Counted from the stretch's first letter, positions 1 to 8,706 are shown. The stretch: 31,026 nucleotides of DNA from an uncultured Collinsella sp. (GCA_902491055.1 CABUGI010000011.1:1-31026); one strand, 5' to 3'. The notes: generated by a model from the sequence alone, not told the origin. Numbers and translations: made by a program.

Positions 1-834
1 CGAAGGCGGCACGTCGTGAGCCTTGGTCAGGATCGGGCGCTCGGGATCGAAGAGATGGTCGGCCACGGTCTGGTCGAGCAGGTCCATGCTGCGGCGATAG
101 AGCGACTTCTCGCTAAATACGCCCACGACCTCGCCCTTGTACTCGTAGCTGCATACATCTATGTTGCCAAAGTCGCCCTGGAGTGCCTCGAGCAGGTCCA
201 GATAGTCGGCGGCCTGGTAGTGGTCGATGATCTCGAGCAGCGTCTCGCGGTTGACGATGCAGCAGTCCATAGAGGCGTTGTCGCCGTACACGACGCCGGC
301 GCTCACGCCCGTCAGACGGCCGTTCTCGTTGATCTGCAGCTTGGTCTCGTCATCTACGTTGCGCGTGGCCTTGCAGTACACCACGGTCATCTGGGCACCG
401 GAGTTCTCGTGCGCCTCGATGATGGTGTTGAGGTCCATGTTAAAGATGATGTTGGTGCCCATCATCACAACATAGGGCTTGTCCGAGCGCTGGAACAGCG
501 TCTTGTTGGAAATGATGTCGCGCAGCAGGAAGCGCATGCCGCCCTTGGTGGTGCCATACGCGTTGCCGGGCACCATGAACAGGCCGCCCTTCTTGCGGTC
601 CAGGCCCCAGTCCTTGCCCGAGCCCACATGGTCGATCAGCGAGCGATAGTTGCCCGGCATGACGACACCGACGGTCTTGATGCCGGCATTCATCATGTTG
701 GACAGCGGGAAGTCGATCAGGCGGTAGCGGCCCAAAAACGGAACGGACGCGATGGGGCGGTCCTTGAGCAGCACGCTGCCGTAGGTCGAAGAGTAGTTAG
801 CGGTGATATAACCGATGGCCTTGCGATTGATCAT
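1..834 (-). CDS. glgD: GlgD-like glucose-1-phosphate adenylyltransferase subunit, 3' end off the window
   Basis: Reading the minus strand from ATG at 834 gives an open frame of 278 codons to the window edge, so the C-terminus is missing. The N-terminus has the nucleotidyltransferase segment GRYRLIDFPLSN and a later VGSGKDWGLDRKKGG stretch typical of the GlgC/GlgD family. The glycine-rich GGxGxRL nucleotide-binding signature present in the neighbouring GlgC is absent (the segment reads ITANYSSTYGSVLLKDRP). That is the usual hallmark of GlgD, which in Firmicutes pairs with GlgC and stimulates it rather than catalysing well alone. It starts 4 bp after the glgC stop, so the two are almost certainly translated together as a heteromeric ADP-glucose pyrophosphorylase. 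The family call is firm; the regulatory role comes from family knowledge. Confidence 0.9.
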   Translation of the reverse strand, partial: MINRKAIGYITANYSSTYGSVLLKDRPIASVPFLGRYRLIDFPLSNMMNAGIKTVGVVMPGNYRSLIDHVGSGKDWGLDRKKGGLFMVPGNAYGTTKGGMRFLLRDIISNKTLFQRSDKPYVVMMGTNIIFNMDLNTIIEAHENSGAQMTVVYCKATRNVDDETKLQINENGRLTGVSAGVVYGDNASMDCCIVNRETLLEIIDHYQAADYLDLLEALQGDFGNIDVCSYEYKGEVVGVFSEKSLYRRSMDLLDQTVADHLFDPERPILTKAHDVPPS

Positions 835-838
835 CGGA

Positions 839-1987
839 TCATTCCCCCTTCCCGATAACGACGTCATTTCCAACGACGGCCGTATCCTTGGTGGTATCGA
901 CAGAGCCGAGCTTCACGCCCTCTTCGACCGTGGAGTTCTCGCCCAAAATAGCGCGGCAGATGTGCGCGCCGCTCTTAACGTGCGCACCCGGCAGCAGCAC
1001 GGAGTCCTCGACCACGGCGCGCTCCTCGATGATGACATCGGTCGAAAGGATCGAGTGGCGAGCGGTACCGTAGATCTTGCAGCCGTTGGAGACCAGGCAG
1101 TCGTCCAGGCGACCATCCGGGCCAATGTAGTGCGGCGGACGCGTGGTGATGTTGGACATGATGGGGAAGTGCTTGTCAAACAGATCGAACTCGGGGTTGT
1201 TGCCAAGCAGGTCCATCGAGGTCTCGTGGAAGCTGGCGATGGTGCCGACGTCCTTCCAAAAGCCGTGGAACTCGTAGCTGTACAGGCGCTTGCCCTCGCC
1301 GAGCAGCTTGGGGATGATGTCCTTGCCAAAGTCGTGGCTCGAGCGCTGGTCCAGAGCGTCCTCCTCGAGCGCCTCGATCAGCACGTCGGCCGAGAAGATG
1401 TAGATGCCCATGGACGCGAGATTCGAATCGGGCTTATCGGGCTTCTCGGTGAACTTGGTGATGCGGCCGTCCTCGGGGTCGGTGGTCAGGATGCCAAAGC
1501 GGCTGGCCTCCTCCCACGGCACGGGCATAACGCTTACCGTGAGGTCGGCGTTGTTCTCAATGTGCGTCTTGAGCATCTTGCGGTAGTCCATGCGATACAG
1601 GTGATCGCCCGAAAGAATCAGGACGTACTTGGGGTCGTTGGCCTTGATGTAGTCGAGGTTCTGCGTAATGGCGTCGGCCGTGCCCGCATACCAGGCGCCG
1701 CCGGTCTGCGTCTCGTACGGCGGCAGGATCGACACGCCGCCGTCGCGGCTGTCAAGATCCCACGCCTCGCCGGAGCCCACATAGGCATGCAGCAGGTAGG
1801 GGCGATACTGCGTCAGAACACCCACCGTGTCGATGCCCGAGTTGGAGCAGTTGGAGAGCGAAAAGTCGATTATGCGGAACTTGCCACCAAAGCTAACCGC
1901 CGGCTTAGCGATCTTTTGGGTGAGTGCCCCCAATCGGCTGCCCTGTCCTCCTGCGAGGAGCATCGCGATGCATTCTTTCTTACTCAT
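839..1987 (-). CDS. glgC: ADP-glucose pyrophosphorylase (glucose-1-phosphate adenylyltransferase), catalytic subunit
   Basis: This 382-aa protein makes ADP-glucose and pyrophosphate from ATP and glucose-1-phosphate, the committed step of bacterial glycogen synthesis in the cytoplasm. The N-terminus carries the intact signature MLLAGGQGSRLGALT, followed by KPAVSFGGKFRIIDF, the substrate-site segment YAGTADAITQN, and the LILSGDHLYRMDY motif with the metal-binding Asp. The C-terminal third is a left-handed beta-helix with hexapeptide-like repeats (IYGTARHSILSTDVIIEE). Length is normal for the family. A good ribosome binding site (AAGGAG) lies about 8 nt before the ATG at 1987. It sits between glgP (107 bp upstream) and glgD (4 bp downstream) in a four-gene glycogen operon. 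Confidence 0.96.
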   Translation of the reverse strand: MSKKECIAMLLAGGQGSRLGALTQKIAKPAVSFGGKFRIIDFSLSNCSNSGIDTVGVLTQYRPYLLHAYVGSGEAWDLDSRDGGVSILPPYETQTGGAWYAGTADAITQNLDYIKANDPKYVLILSGDHLYRMDYRKMLKTHIENNADLTVSVMPVPWEEASRFGILTTDPEDGRITKFTEKPDKPDSNLASMGIYIFSADVLIEALEEDALDQRSSHDFGKDIIPKLLGEGKRLYSYEFHGFWKDVGTIASFHETSMDLLGNNPEFDLFDKHFPIMSNITTRPPHYIGPDGRLDDCLVSNGCKIYGTARHSILSTDVIIEERAVVEDSVLLPGAHVKSGAHICRAILGENSTVEEGVKLGSVDTTKDTAVVGNDVVIGKGE

Positions 1988-2031
1988 CGATTTCTCCTTC
2001 TGTCATCGATGTTCCTAAACCCATTAGCGAC

Positions 2032-2054
2032 GGACGCGACGCTCGGTCGCGCCC
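2032..2054 (-). other. Hairpin in the glgP-glgC intergenic spacer
   Basis: Read as minus-strand RNA, this forms a 9-bp stem (eight Watson-Crick pairs plus one G-U, GGGCGCGAC with GTCGCGUCC) around a 5-nt loop. There is no U-tract after it, so it is not a standard intrinsic terminator. It could stabilise or partly attenuate the mRNA between glgP and glgC. The structure is read from sequence; the function is inferred. Confidence 0.4.
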
Positions 2055-2094
2055 GTCGAGTAATGCCGTGCTGGCATAGGGGAGCTCGCGGCCT

Positions 2095-4521
2095 TTAAGC
2101 GTGCCAGATCTCGTCGCGGTACTCGCGAATGGTGCGGTCGCTCGAGAACCAGCCGCTCGAGGCGGTGTTGAGCAGGGCCTTGCGGTTCCAGGTCTCCTGG
2201 TCGCCGTAGCTGTTCGTGAGCTTCTCCCAGGCGTCGACGTAGCTGCGGAAGTCGGCCATAACCAGGTCGGGGTCGTTGTTGTTCATGAGCTCGTTGTAGA
2301 TGCTCTCGAAGTTGCCCGAAAGGCCCGCAAAGGTGTTGTCCTTGAGCTCGTCCATTACGCGGCCCAGGCGCTCGCGGTCGCCGTTGAGCGTATCCCACGC
2401 AAAGTAGCTGTTGGATGCACAGAGCTGCTCGACCTCGGGAGCGGTCAGGCCAAAGATGGCCTCGTTCTCGCGGCCGGCCAGGTCGGCGATCTCGATGTTG
2501 GCGCCGTCGAGGGTGCCCAGCGTGATGGCGCCGTTCATCATGAGCTTCATGTTGGACGTGCCCGAGGCCTCCTTGCCGGCCGTGGAGATCTGCTCCGAGA
2601 TCTCGGCGGCAGGGTAGATGAGCTGAGCGTTACTCACGCGGAAGTTGGGGATAAAGCAGACCTTCATGACCTCGTTGACGCGCGGGTCGTTGTTGATGAC
2701 GTCGGCCACGGAGTTAATGAGGCGGATGGTCTCCTTGGCAAAGGTGTAGCTCGATGCAGCCTTGCCGCTAAAGATGAAGGTCGTCGGCGTCACATGGAAG
2801 TTGGGATCGGCGATGCGACGGTTGTAGATGTCCATCACCTTCATGATGTTCATGAGCTGGCGCTTATAGGCATGGAAGCGCTTTACCTGAACATCGAAGA
2901 CGGTGTTGGGGTCAATAACCAGACCGGTCTCGGCCTTGACGTAAGCGGCCAGGCGCTCCTTGTTGGCGCGCTTGGAGGCACCCACGGCCTTCAGGAACTC
3001 GGTGTCGTCCTTAAACTCCTTGAGCTTCTCCAACTCAAAGGCGTCTTTAAGCCAGCCATCGCCAATGGCCTCGGTCACGAGCTTGGCGTAGGTGGGGTTG
3101 GCCTCGGCAAAGAAGCGACGGTGCGAGATACCGTTGGTCTTGTTGTTGAACTTCTCGGGCGTTAAGGCATAGAAGTCCTTGAGCACGATGTTCTTGATGA
3201 TGTCGGAGTGAATCTTGGCCACGCCGTTGACGCTGTGGCTGCAGATCACGGACAGGTTGGCCATGCGAATCTCGCCGTCCCACAGGATGGCGGTCTGGCG
3301 CAGACGCTCCTGCCAGCCCTCCTGCGTGGTGTCGAACGACTCGTGCCAACGGCGGCTGATCTCGTCGATGATCTGGTACACGCGGGGGAGGAGCTTGGAG
3401 AACGTGCCGATGGGCCACTTCTCCAGAGCCTCGGGCAGGATGGTGTGGTTGGTGTAGCTCACGACCTGCGTCACGATGTTCCAGGCGTCATCCCACTCGA
3501 GCTTCTTCTCGTCGATGAGGATGCGCATGAGCTCGGGGCCGCACATGGCAGGGTGGGTATCGTTGGTATGGATGGCCACAAACTGCGGCAGCAGCTCCCA
3601 GTTTGCGCCGTGCTCCTTCTCAAAGGTGTCGAGCAGGCTGTAGATGCCGGCCGAGACAAACAGGTACTCCTGCTTCAGGCGCAGCAGACGGCCGTGCTCG
3701 CCGGCGTCGTTGGGGTAGAGGATGGCGCTGATGGCCTCGGCCTCGGCGCGCTCGGCATCTGCCAGGGCGTAGTCGCCGCGGTTGAAAGCCTCCAGATCGA
3801 AGTGCTCCTCGACCGGCTCAGCGGCCCAGACGCGCAGCTTGTTGATGGTCTCGCCAGCATAGCCCACAACGGGGATGTCATAGGGAACGGCAAGGATGTC
3901 CTGCGTGTCCACCGTGCGGTAGAACGTGCGGCCGTTCTCCTCAAAGCCCTCGACGCGGCCACCAAACTTGATGGTCACGGCCTTGTCCTGACGGCGGACC
4001 TCCCAGGGATAGCCATGGGTGAGCCACTCGTCGGTAGCCTCGACCTGGCTGCCGTTGACGATCTCCTGCTTAAACAGGCCGTAGCGGTAGCGCATGCCGT
4101 TGCCGTAGCCGGCGATGCCCTCGGCTGCCATGGAATCCAGGAAGCATGCGGCAAGACGGCCCAGACCACCGTTGCCCAGAGCCGGATCGGGCTCCTGGTT
4201 CTCAATGACGGACAGATCGAAGCCCATGTCGTCGAGCGCCTCGGCGACCATGTCGCGCACGCCAAAGTTGAGCAGGTAGTTGTCGAGCAGGCGGCCGATC
4301 AAAAACTCGATCGAGAAGTAGTACACGCGCTTCTTGCCCTCGGCGGTGGCGCGGGCGTCGCTCTTGGTGGCGACGGTACGGGCCTTCTCGGCCACGAGCT
4401 TGGCCAGGGCGTTAAAGCGGTCCAGGTCGCTGGCGGCCTCGACGCTCTTGCCGCTGATGCTCATGACGGCATCGCGATAGAGCTCGGTAAACTCCTGCTT
4501 GTTGTCGAAGATCTTATTCAT
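2095..4521 (-). CDS. glgP: Glycogen/maltodextrin phosphorylase
   Basis: This 808-aa GT35 enzyme phosphorolyses alpha-1,4-glucan ends to glucose-1-phosphate using pyridoxal phosphate. The N-terminus shows KRVYYFSIEFLIGRLLDNYL and the ALGNGGLGRLAACFLDSMA signature. The C-terminal half has the PLP-binding block STAGKEASGTSNMKLMMNGA, with the Schiff-base lysine in the NMK segment, followed by TLGTLDGANIEI. Length matches bacterial GlgP/MalP (about 800-815 aa). The ATG at 4521 follows an AAAGGAT ribosome binding site. It lies second in the operon, 94 bp after glgB and 107 bp before glgC. Whether it prefers glycogen or maltodextrin cannot be told from sequence alone; the glg context favours glycogen. 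Confidence 0.95.
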   Translation of the reverse strand: MNKIFDNKQEFTELYRDAVMSISGKSVEAASDLDRFNALAKLVAEKARTVATKSDARATAEGKKRVYYFSIEFLIGRLLDNYLLNFGVRDMVAEALDDMGFDLSVIENQEPDPALGNGGLGRLAACFLDSMAAEGIAGYGNGMRYRYGLFKQEIVNGSQVEATDEWLTHGYPWEVRRQDKAVTIKFGGRVEGFEENGRTFYRTVDTQDILAVPYDIPVVGYAGETINKLRVWAAEPVEEHFDLEAFNRGDYALADAERAEAEAISAILYPNDAGEHGRLLRLKQEYLFVSAGIYSLLDTFEKEHGANWELLPQFVAIHTNDTHPAMCGPELMRILIDEKKLEWDDAWNIVTQVVSYTNHTILPEALEKWPIGTFSKLLPRVYQIIDEISRRWHESFDTTQEGWQERLRQTAILWDGEIRMANLSVICSHSVNGVAKIHSDIIKNIVLKDFYALTPEKFNNKTNGISHRRFFAEANPTYAKLVTEAIGDGWLKDAFELEKLKEFKDDTEFLKAVGASKRANKERLAAYVKAETGLVIDPNTVFDVQVKRFHAYKRQLMNIMKVMDIYNRRIADPNFHVTPTTFIFSGKAASSYTFAKETIRLINSVADVINNDPRVNEVMKVCFIPNFRVSNAQLIYPAAEISEQISTAGKEASGTSNMKLMMNGAITLGTLDGANIEIADLAGRENEAIFGLTAPEVEQLCASNSYFAWDTLNGDRERLGRVMDELKDNTFAGLSGNFESIYNELMNNNDPDLVMADFRSYVDAWEKLTNSYGDQETWNRKALLNTASSGWFSSDRTIREYRDEIWHA

Positions 4522-4615
4522 ACGATCCTTTCCCCCGGGGATGTTTCTCCCGGAACGGCTATGACTTGTATCCTACGCCTCGGCGAGGCGGGTAATTTCA
4601 GCTGTAACGGCTTTG

Positions 4616-6889
4616 TTACGCATCCTTAGGTGATGACTTAACAGAAGCAGACTTGGCCTTGGTAACGGCTTTTTTGGCAGCCGGCTTCTTGGCCGCGGCC
4701 TTAGCAGCGGGCTTTGCGGCGGCCTTGGCCTTGGTCGCGGTCTTGGCCTTCGCCTTGGCCGGAACCTTCTTGGCAGCCGCAGGCTTGGGCTTCACCGAGG
4801 ACGTGCGCTTTTTGGTCGCAGCCTTGGGCTCCTCAACCACGGGCGGCTTATAGCTGCTGGGACCGCGACGCTTAAGCACCACGCCTGCCAGGCCGGGCAC
4901 CTTAATCTCGATGGAGTCCATCTGCCCGTTCCAGGGATAGGGCTCGCTCGAGCAGGTGTAGGGCTCCTCGCCGGCATAGCCGCTGCCGCCAAACTCGGGA
5001 CGGTCGGAGTCAAAAATGACCTCCCAGTCGCCCTCGCGCGGCACGCCCACGCGGAAGCTCTCGTAGCTCGCCGGGTCAAAGTTGATCAGGATCACCAGGT
5101 CGTTGTCGATGTCCTCGCCCTGGCGCACAAAGCTCACGATGGACTGCTTGGAGTTGTCTGCATCGATCCAGGTAAAGCCGTCATCGGTGTAGCCGCGCTC
5201 GTACAGGGCGGGCTCGGCGGTGTACAGGTGATTGAGCGCCTTGATAAACGCCTGATGATGACGGTGGGTCTCATACTCCTCGGTCAGGAACCACTGGATG
5301 GACTCGTAGTAGCGCCATTCAATAAACTGGCCGATTTCGTTGCCCATAAAGTTGAGCTTGGCACCGGGATGCGTCATCTGGTAGAAGGCCAGTGTGCGTA
5401 GACCGGCAAACTGGCGCCACCAGTCGCCCGGCATGCGGCCGATGAGCGAGCACTTGCCGTGCACGACCTCGTCGTGGCTCAGCGGGCAGATAAAGTTCTC
5501 GGTAAAGGCGTACATGATGGAGAACGTGAGCAGGCCGTGGTTGCCGGGGCGCCACGGAAAATCGGTCTGCATGTAGTGCAGGGTGTCGTTCATCCAGCCC
5601 ATGTCCCACTTGTAGTGGAAGCCCAGGCCACCGTCCTGCGGCGGATAGGTCACGAGCGGCCACGCGGTAGACTCCTCGGCCATCATCATTACGTCGGGGT
5701 AGTGCGCCTCCACGGCGCAGTTGACCTGGCGGATAAACGCGCTGGCGTCCAGGTCCTCCTCGGTACCGTACTTGTTGAACTTCTTTTGGCCCGGATCGTC
5801 GATGCCAAAGTTGAGGTACAGCATGCTGGACACGCCGTCCATGCGAATGCCGTCCACGTGGAAGTTCTCGAGCCAGTACAGCACGTTGGAGACTAGGAAG
5901 GAACGGACCTCGCCGCGGGCGAAGTCAAACTTGTGCGTACCCCAGTTGGGGTGAATCTCGTGCTCAAACAGCATGTGGCCGTTAAAGGTGGCAAGGCCGT
6001 GGGAGTCGGCGCAAAAACCGCCGGGTACCCAGTCCATGATCACGCCGATGCCTGCCTCGTGGCACGCATCGATAAAGTGCATGAGCTGCTGCGGGTTGCC
6101 GTAGCGTGACGTGGCGGCGTAATAGCCGGTCGTCTGGTAGCCCCAGGAGCCGTCGAAGGGATGCTCCATAAGCGGCATGACCTCGATATGCGTGTAACCC
6201 ATGTCGCGCACGTAGTCCACGAGCTCCACCGACAGGTCGTCGTAGGTGTAGAACTCGCCGCGCTGTGCGGGGAAGGGATCCATGGGGCCGGGGTAGTTGC
6301 CGTACTCGTCCGGCTCGCCCTGCGGCGCGGCGCCGTGACGCTTCCACGAGCCAATATGCACCTCGTAGATGTTAAGGGGCTGCGACATGTGGTTGTGGCT
6401 AGCGCGGCGCTTGAGCCACGCGGCGTCGTTCCACTTGTAACCGTCGAGGGTCCACAGTACGCTGGCGGTACCCGGAGGGCACTCGGCCTTAAAGGCGTAC
6501 GGATCGGCCTTGTAGAGCTTCTCGCCCTCGTTGGTCTCGATAAGGTACTTATACAGCTGGCCCTGCTCGGCGCCAGGAATAAAGCCTTCCCAAATAGCGC
6601 TCGTATGCATGGGCACCAGCGGGTTGGCTTCCTCATCCCAGTCGTTAAATTCGCCAATGACATGGACGCTCTTTACATCGGGCGCCCAAACGCAAAAGCG
6701 CCAGCCACGCGTACGGTTCTGCGTGTCGGGATGCGCGCCCATCTTTTCCCAGCTGCGCTCCCACGTGCCGATGCCAAATAGGTAGACATCGTCCTTGGTG
6801 AGCTCCGGTGCATGCGGGGCGGCTTTACGGGTAGCGGGCTTTTTGGTTGCTGGCTTTAGCTTTGTATCGCTCACGTTTGATCCCATCAT
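4616..6889 (-). CDS. glgB: 1,4-alpha-glucan branching enzyme with a histone-H1-like C-terminal tail
   Basis: GH13 branching enzyme creating alpha-1,6 branches in glycogen. After a Lys/Ala/Pro-rich N-terminal extension comes an N-terminal CBM48 fold (RFCVWAPDVKSVHVIGEFNDW), then the GH13 barrel. Its four conserved regions are DWVPGGFC, GIRMDGVSSMLYL (nucleophile Asp), MMAEESTAW (acid/base Glu) and LSHDEVVHGK. A C-terminal beta domain ends near VVLKRRGPSSY. The last 77 residues (4619-4849) are a low-complexity Lys/Ala/Pro tail of KPAAKKA type, absent from typical GlgB. The start is uncertain. The frame opens at a TTG at 6934 with no ribosome binding site; I chose the ATG at 6889, and a GTG at 6874 with GGGA 6 nt upstream is also possible. 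First gene of the glg operon. Confidence 0.93.
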   Translation of the reverse strand: MMGSNVSDTKLKPATKKPATRKAAPHAPELTKDDVYLFGIGTWERSWEKMGAHPDTQNRTRGWRFCVWAPDVKSVHVIGEFNDWDEEANPLVPMHTSAIWEGFIPGAEQGQLYKYLIETNEGEKLYKADPYAFKAECPPGTASVLWTLDGYKWNDAAWLKRRASHNHMSQPLNIYEVHIGSWKRHGAAPQGEPDEYGNYPGPMDPFPAQRGEFYTYDDLSVELVDYVRDMGYTHIEVMPLMEHPFDGSWGYQTTGYYAATSRYGNPQQLMHFIDACHEAGIGVIMDWVPGGFCADSHGLATFNGHMLFEHEIHPNWGTHKFDFARGEVRSFLVSNVLYWLENFHVDGIRMDGVSSMLYLNFGIDDPGQKKFNKYGTEEDLDASAFIRQVNCAVEAHYPDVMMMAEESTAWPLVTYPPQDGGLGFHYKWDMGWMNDTLHYMQTDFPWRPGNHGLLTFSIMYAFTENFICPLSHDEVVHGKCSLIGRMPGDWWRQFAGLRTLAFYQMTHPGAKLNFMGNEIGQFIEWRYYESIQWFLTEEYETHRHHQAFIKALNHLYTAEPALYERGYTDDGFTWIDADNSKQSIVSFVRQGEDIDNDLVILINFDPASYESFRVGVPREGDWEVIFDSDRPEFGGSGYAGEEPYTCSSEPYPWNGQMDSIEIKVPGLAGVVLKRRGPSSYKPPVVEEPKAATKKRTSSVKPKPAAAKKVPAKAKAKTATKAKAAAKPAAKAAAKKPAAKKAVTKAKSASVKSSPKDA

Positions 6890-7220
6890 GACACGGCAGC
6901 GTGTTGCCTTGGTGACTAGATGCGAAAGGTCCAAGGCTGCACGAATCGAAGGGACGGCGATAGTTCTATGATTCGTTCCACCTCGCGTGCTCGGTGGAAC
7001 TTTCGGCAGAAACTACGATAACACCTGTGCGTTAGTTTTATGGACGAAAGCGGATTTGCGGGGGCGTTTAATCGGTAAGCGACATGTTTATACCACTGGC
7101 AGAATTGCCGTGGTAAAACCCTTGACAGTTTTACCAATTAGGGTTTTAAAACTGATAGGCTTACGTTTGGTAAAACGTTTTTAGCAGGTTGTTTACCATT
7201 TGACATCGAAAGGCTCGTTT
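6890..7220. promoter_or_regulatory. Divergent control region between the glg operon and the HAD gene, with repeated operator-like sites
   Basis: About 330 bp without a gene. Half-sites of the type GGTAAAAC recur: a perfect 9-bp inverted repeat TGGTAAAAC...GTTTTACCA (7111-7119 / 7128-7136), a GTTTTAAAAC palindrome (7143-7152), GGTAAAACGTTTTTAG (7169-7184), and GTTTACCA (7191-7198). The AAAACGTTTT core recalls LacI-family operators; that assignment is inference. On the minus strand an extended -10 TGGTATAAA (-10 hexamer at 7087-7092) points toward glgB. The glgB leader also contains an 8-bp inverted repeat GTTCCACC/GGTGGAAC (6975-6982 / 6993-7000) and a 7-bp one (6941-6947 / 6970-6976). Confidence 0.55.
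7122..7150 (+). promoter_or_regulatory. Promoter for the HAD hydrolase gene
   Basis: A perfect -35 TTGACA (7122-7127) is followed, after exactly 17 bp, by a -10-like TTTAAA (7145-7150). The -35 sits in the spacer of the 7111-7136 inverted repeat, so a regulator bound there would block RNA polymerase. Confidence 0.6.
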
Positions 7221-7910
7221 ATGAACCACATCGCTGCTCCAAGTGTTGCTTTTATTTTCGATTGCGACGGAACACTGGTTAATAGCACGCCCGTTTGGGC
7301 CTATGCCCAGCCCGAGTTATTGCACCGCCACGGTGTCGACGTGACCGTGGATGACTTTGCCCAATTTGAGCACCTGTCGCTGGAGGACGAGTGCCAGGCC
7401 TACCACGACACGTGGGGCATTGGTGCGAATGGCGAGGAGCTGTACCGCGAGCTGAGCGACATCCTGATCGATGGCTACTCCAAGGTGCCGCCGCGCGGCG
7501 GGCTCCTGGCATTTTTGGAGAAGGCGAAGGCGGTGGGCATTGCCATGTGCGTGGCCACGTCCACGCCGGCCGAACTGGTGCAGTCCGCGCTCGCTGGTGC
7601 CGGGCTCGATGCCTACATGGAGTTTGTTACCACGACGGGTGAGGCAGGACGCTCCAAGCAGTTCCCCGATGTGTACGAGCTGGCGCTGCGCCGCCTGGAG
7701 GAGCGCCATGGGTGCAAGTTTGAGCGCACGTGGGTGTTTGAGGACGCGGTCTTTGGCCTTAAGAGCTCTGGGGCCGCCGGCTTTAAGCGTGTGGGCATCT
7801 ATGACCCACATGGCCGCATGAAGCGCGACGACGTACGCGCCAACTGCGAGATCTTTATCGATAGTTATGAGGATCTGGACCTGGCCCGCGTGCTTTCGTT
7901 TGAGGGATAG
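7221..7910 (+). CDS. HAD-superfamily hydrolase, beta-phosphoglucomutase/phosphatase-like (subfamily IA)
   Basis: A 229-aa cytoplasmic protein with the four HAD motifs. Motif I is FDCDGTLVNS (nucleophile D14, acid/base D16), motif II is the ATSTP segment, the motif III lysine is in GRSKQFPDVY, and motif IV is FEDAVFGLKSS. A helical cap lies between motifs I and II, as in beta-phosphoglucomutase and phosphoglycolate phosphatase-like enzymes. The ATG at 7221 was chosen because GAAAGG lies 7 nt upstream; a TTG at 7200 in the same frame has no such site. It is divergent from the glg operon and shares its operator-rich control region, which suggests a sugar-phosphate substrate, but the substrate cannot be read from sequence. 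Confidence 0.85.
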   Translation: MNHIAAPSVAFIFDCDGTLVNSTPVWAYAQPELLHRHGVDVTVDDFAQFEHLSLEDECQAYHDTWGIGANGEELYRELSDILIDGYSKVPPRGGLLAFLEKAKAVGIAMCVATSTPAELVQSALAGAGLDAYMEFVTTTGEAGRSKQFPDVYELALRRLEERHGCKFERTWVFEDAVFGLKSSGAAGFKRVGIYDPHGRMKRDDVRANCEIFIDSYEDLDLARVLSFEG

Positions 7911-7919
7911 GCGAGGGCT

Positions 7920-8600
7920 GTGGCTTGCAAGGTACTAGTGGTCTGCGGCTCGCCCGTGGTGGCGAGCGCGGATCTGTTGCATAGGCTAACCGGGGAGTGC
8001 GACCACGTTGTCGCCGTGGACCGCGGACTCGACGCGCTGCTGGGCGCCGGCTTGAGCTGCGACGTATATGTGGGGGATGCCGACACGGTGAGCGATGCAG
8101 GTCGCGCGTTAGTCGATGCCGCCACCAACTTTGAAGTTGAACGCCACGACCCCTACAAGGACTATACCGATCTGGCGTTGGCGCTCGATTCCGTCCGCCG
8201 TCGCTGGCCAGGTGTCGAAGTGGTTGCGACTTGCGCCACGGGCGGCCGTCCCGATATGGCCCTGTCTGTGTTAGGACTACTGGCTGGATATGCGGATGCC
8301 CCTGTCTGGATTGCCGAGGACAAGGTGGTCGCCCGCATCCTTCGCGCAGGCGAATCGTGGACCATCGAAGGCGCCGAAGGCAAGACGTTCTCCATCATCG
8401 CCATAGCCCCTAACACCGAGATAAGCGAACACGGCCTAGAATGGGAGCTAGATCACAGCCCCCTGGGCCTGTTGGCTGACACGGGCATTAGCAACGTCGT
8501 CAGGTCAACCGCAACGATCCAAGTCCACGCCGGTACTGCAATAGCGTATTTGCTGCATCAGGGTTTTATCGGGACGGCGGATAAAAATAACCGCTCGTAG
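7920..8600 (+). CDS. thiN: Thiamine pyrophosphokinase family protein
   Basis: This 226-aa protein matches the ThiN fold. An N-terminal Rossmann-like segment VVAVDRGLDALL is followed by the metal/pyrophosphate motif VYVGDADTVS, then DYTDLALALDSV, then the GGRPDMALSVLGLL segment that corresponds to the GGR.DH.l.N motif of the family. A C-terminal beta region follows. The expected reaction is transfer of pyrophosphate from ATP to thiamine, giving thiamine diphosphate. The usual His in the GGRxDH motif is Met here, and the GD.DS Ser is Thr, so activity should be checked. Starts at GTG 7920 with GAGG just upstream, 9 bp after the HAD stop, so the two are probably co-transcribed. Confidence 0.82.
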   Translation: MACKVLVVCGSPVVASADLLHRLTGECDHVVAVDRGLDALLGAGLSCDVYVGDADTVSDAGRALVDAATNFEVERHDPYKDYTDLALALDSVRRRWPGVEVVATCATGGRPDMALSVLGLLAGYADAPVWIAEDKVVARILRAGESWTIEGAEGKTFSIIAIAPNTEISEHGLEWELDHSPLGLLADTGISNVVRSTATIQVHAGTAIAYLLHQGFIGTADKNNRS

Positions 8601-8623
8601 AGTGATTATTTTTGCCCCGTCCC
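8571..8623 (+). terminator. Long imperfect stem-loop spanning the end of the ThiN-family gene
   Basis: GGGACGG (8571-8577) pairs with CCGTCCC (8617-8623), and inside it AAAAATAA (8583-8590) pairs with TTATTTTT (8606-8613). The thiN stop codon (8598-8600) lies in the apical loop region. There is no long T-run after the outer stem, so this is either a weak, possibly bidirectional terminator or an mRNA 3'-end stabiliser. Confidence 0.4.
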
Positions 8624-8664
8624 AGGAAAACCCGTAAGTGCGAGGATCAATTGCAAAAAACTTC

Positions 8665-8693
8665 TTGCACAACTAAGAATCTTCCCCTATAGT
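8665..8693 (+). promoter_or_regulatory. Promoter of the tRNA-Ala gene
   Basis: TTGCAC (8665-8670) and TATAGT (8688-8693) are separated by exactly 17 bp. The predicted start, 6-8 nt further on, lies just upstream of the mature tRNA 5' end at 8707. Confidence 0.8.
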
Positions 8694-8706
8694 ATCTCCT
8701 CGTCAC

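Noticed and set aside
16..4629. Long plus-strand frames opposite glgD, glgC and glgP
   Set aside because: They are low-complexity Val/Ala/Leu/Asp/His-rich shadows of well-supported minus-strand glycogen genes.
6890..6934. TTG start at 6934 for GlgB
   Set aside because: No ribosome binding site precedes it, and the extra residues (starting MDLSHLVTK) do not look like a GlgB N-terminus; ATG 6889 or GTG 6874 is more likely.
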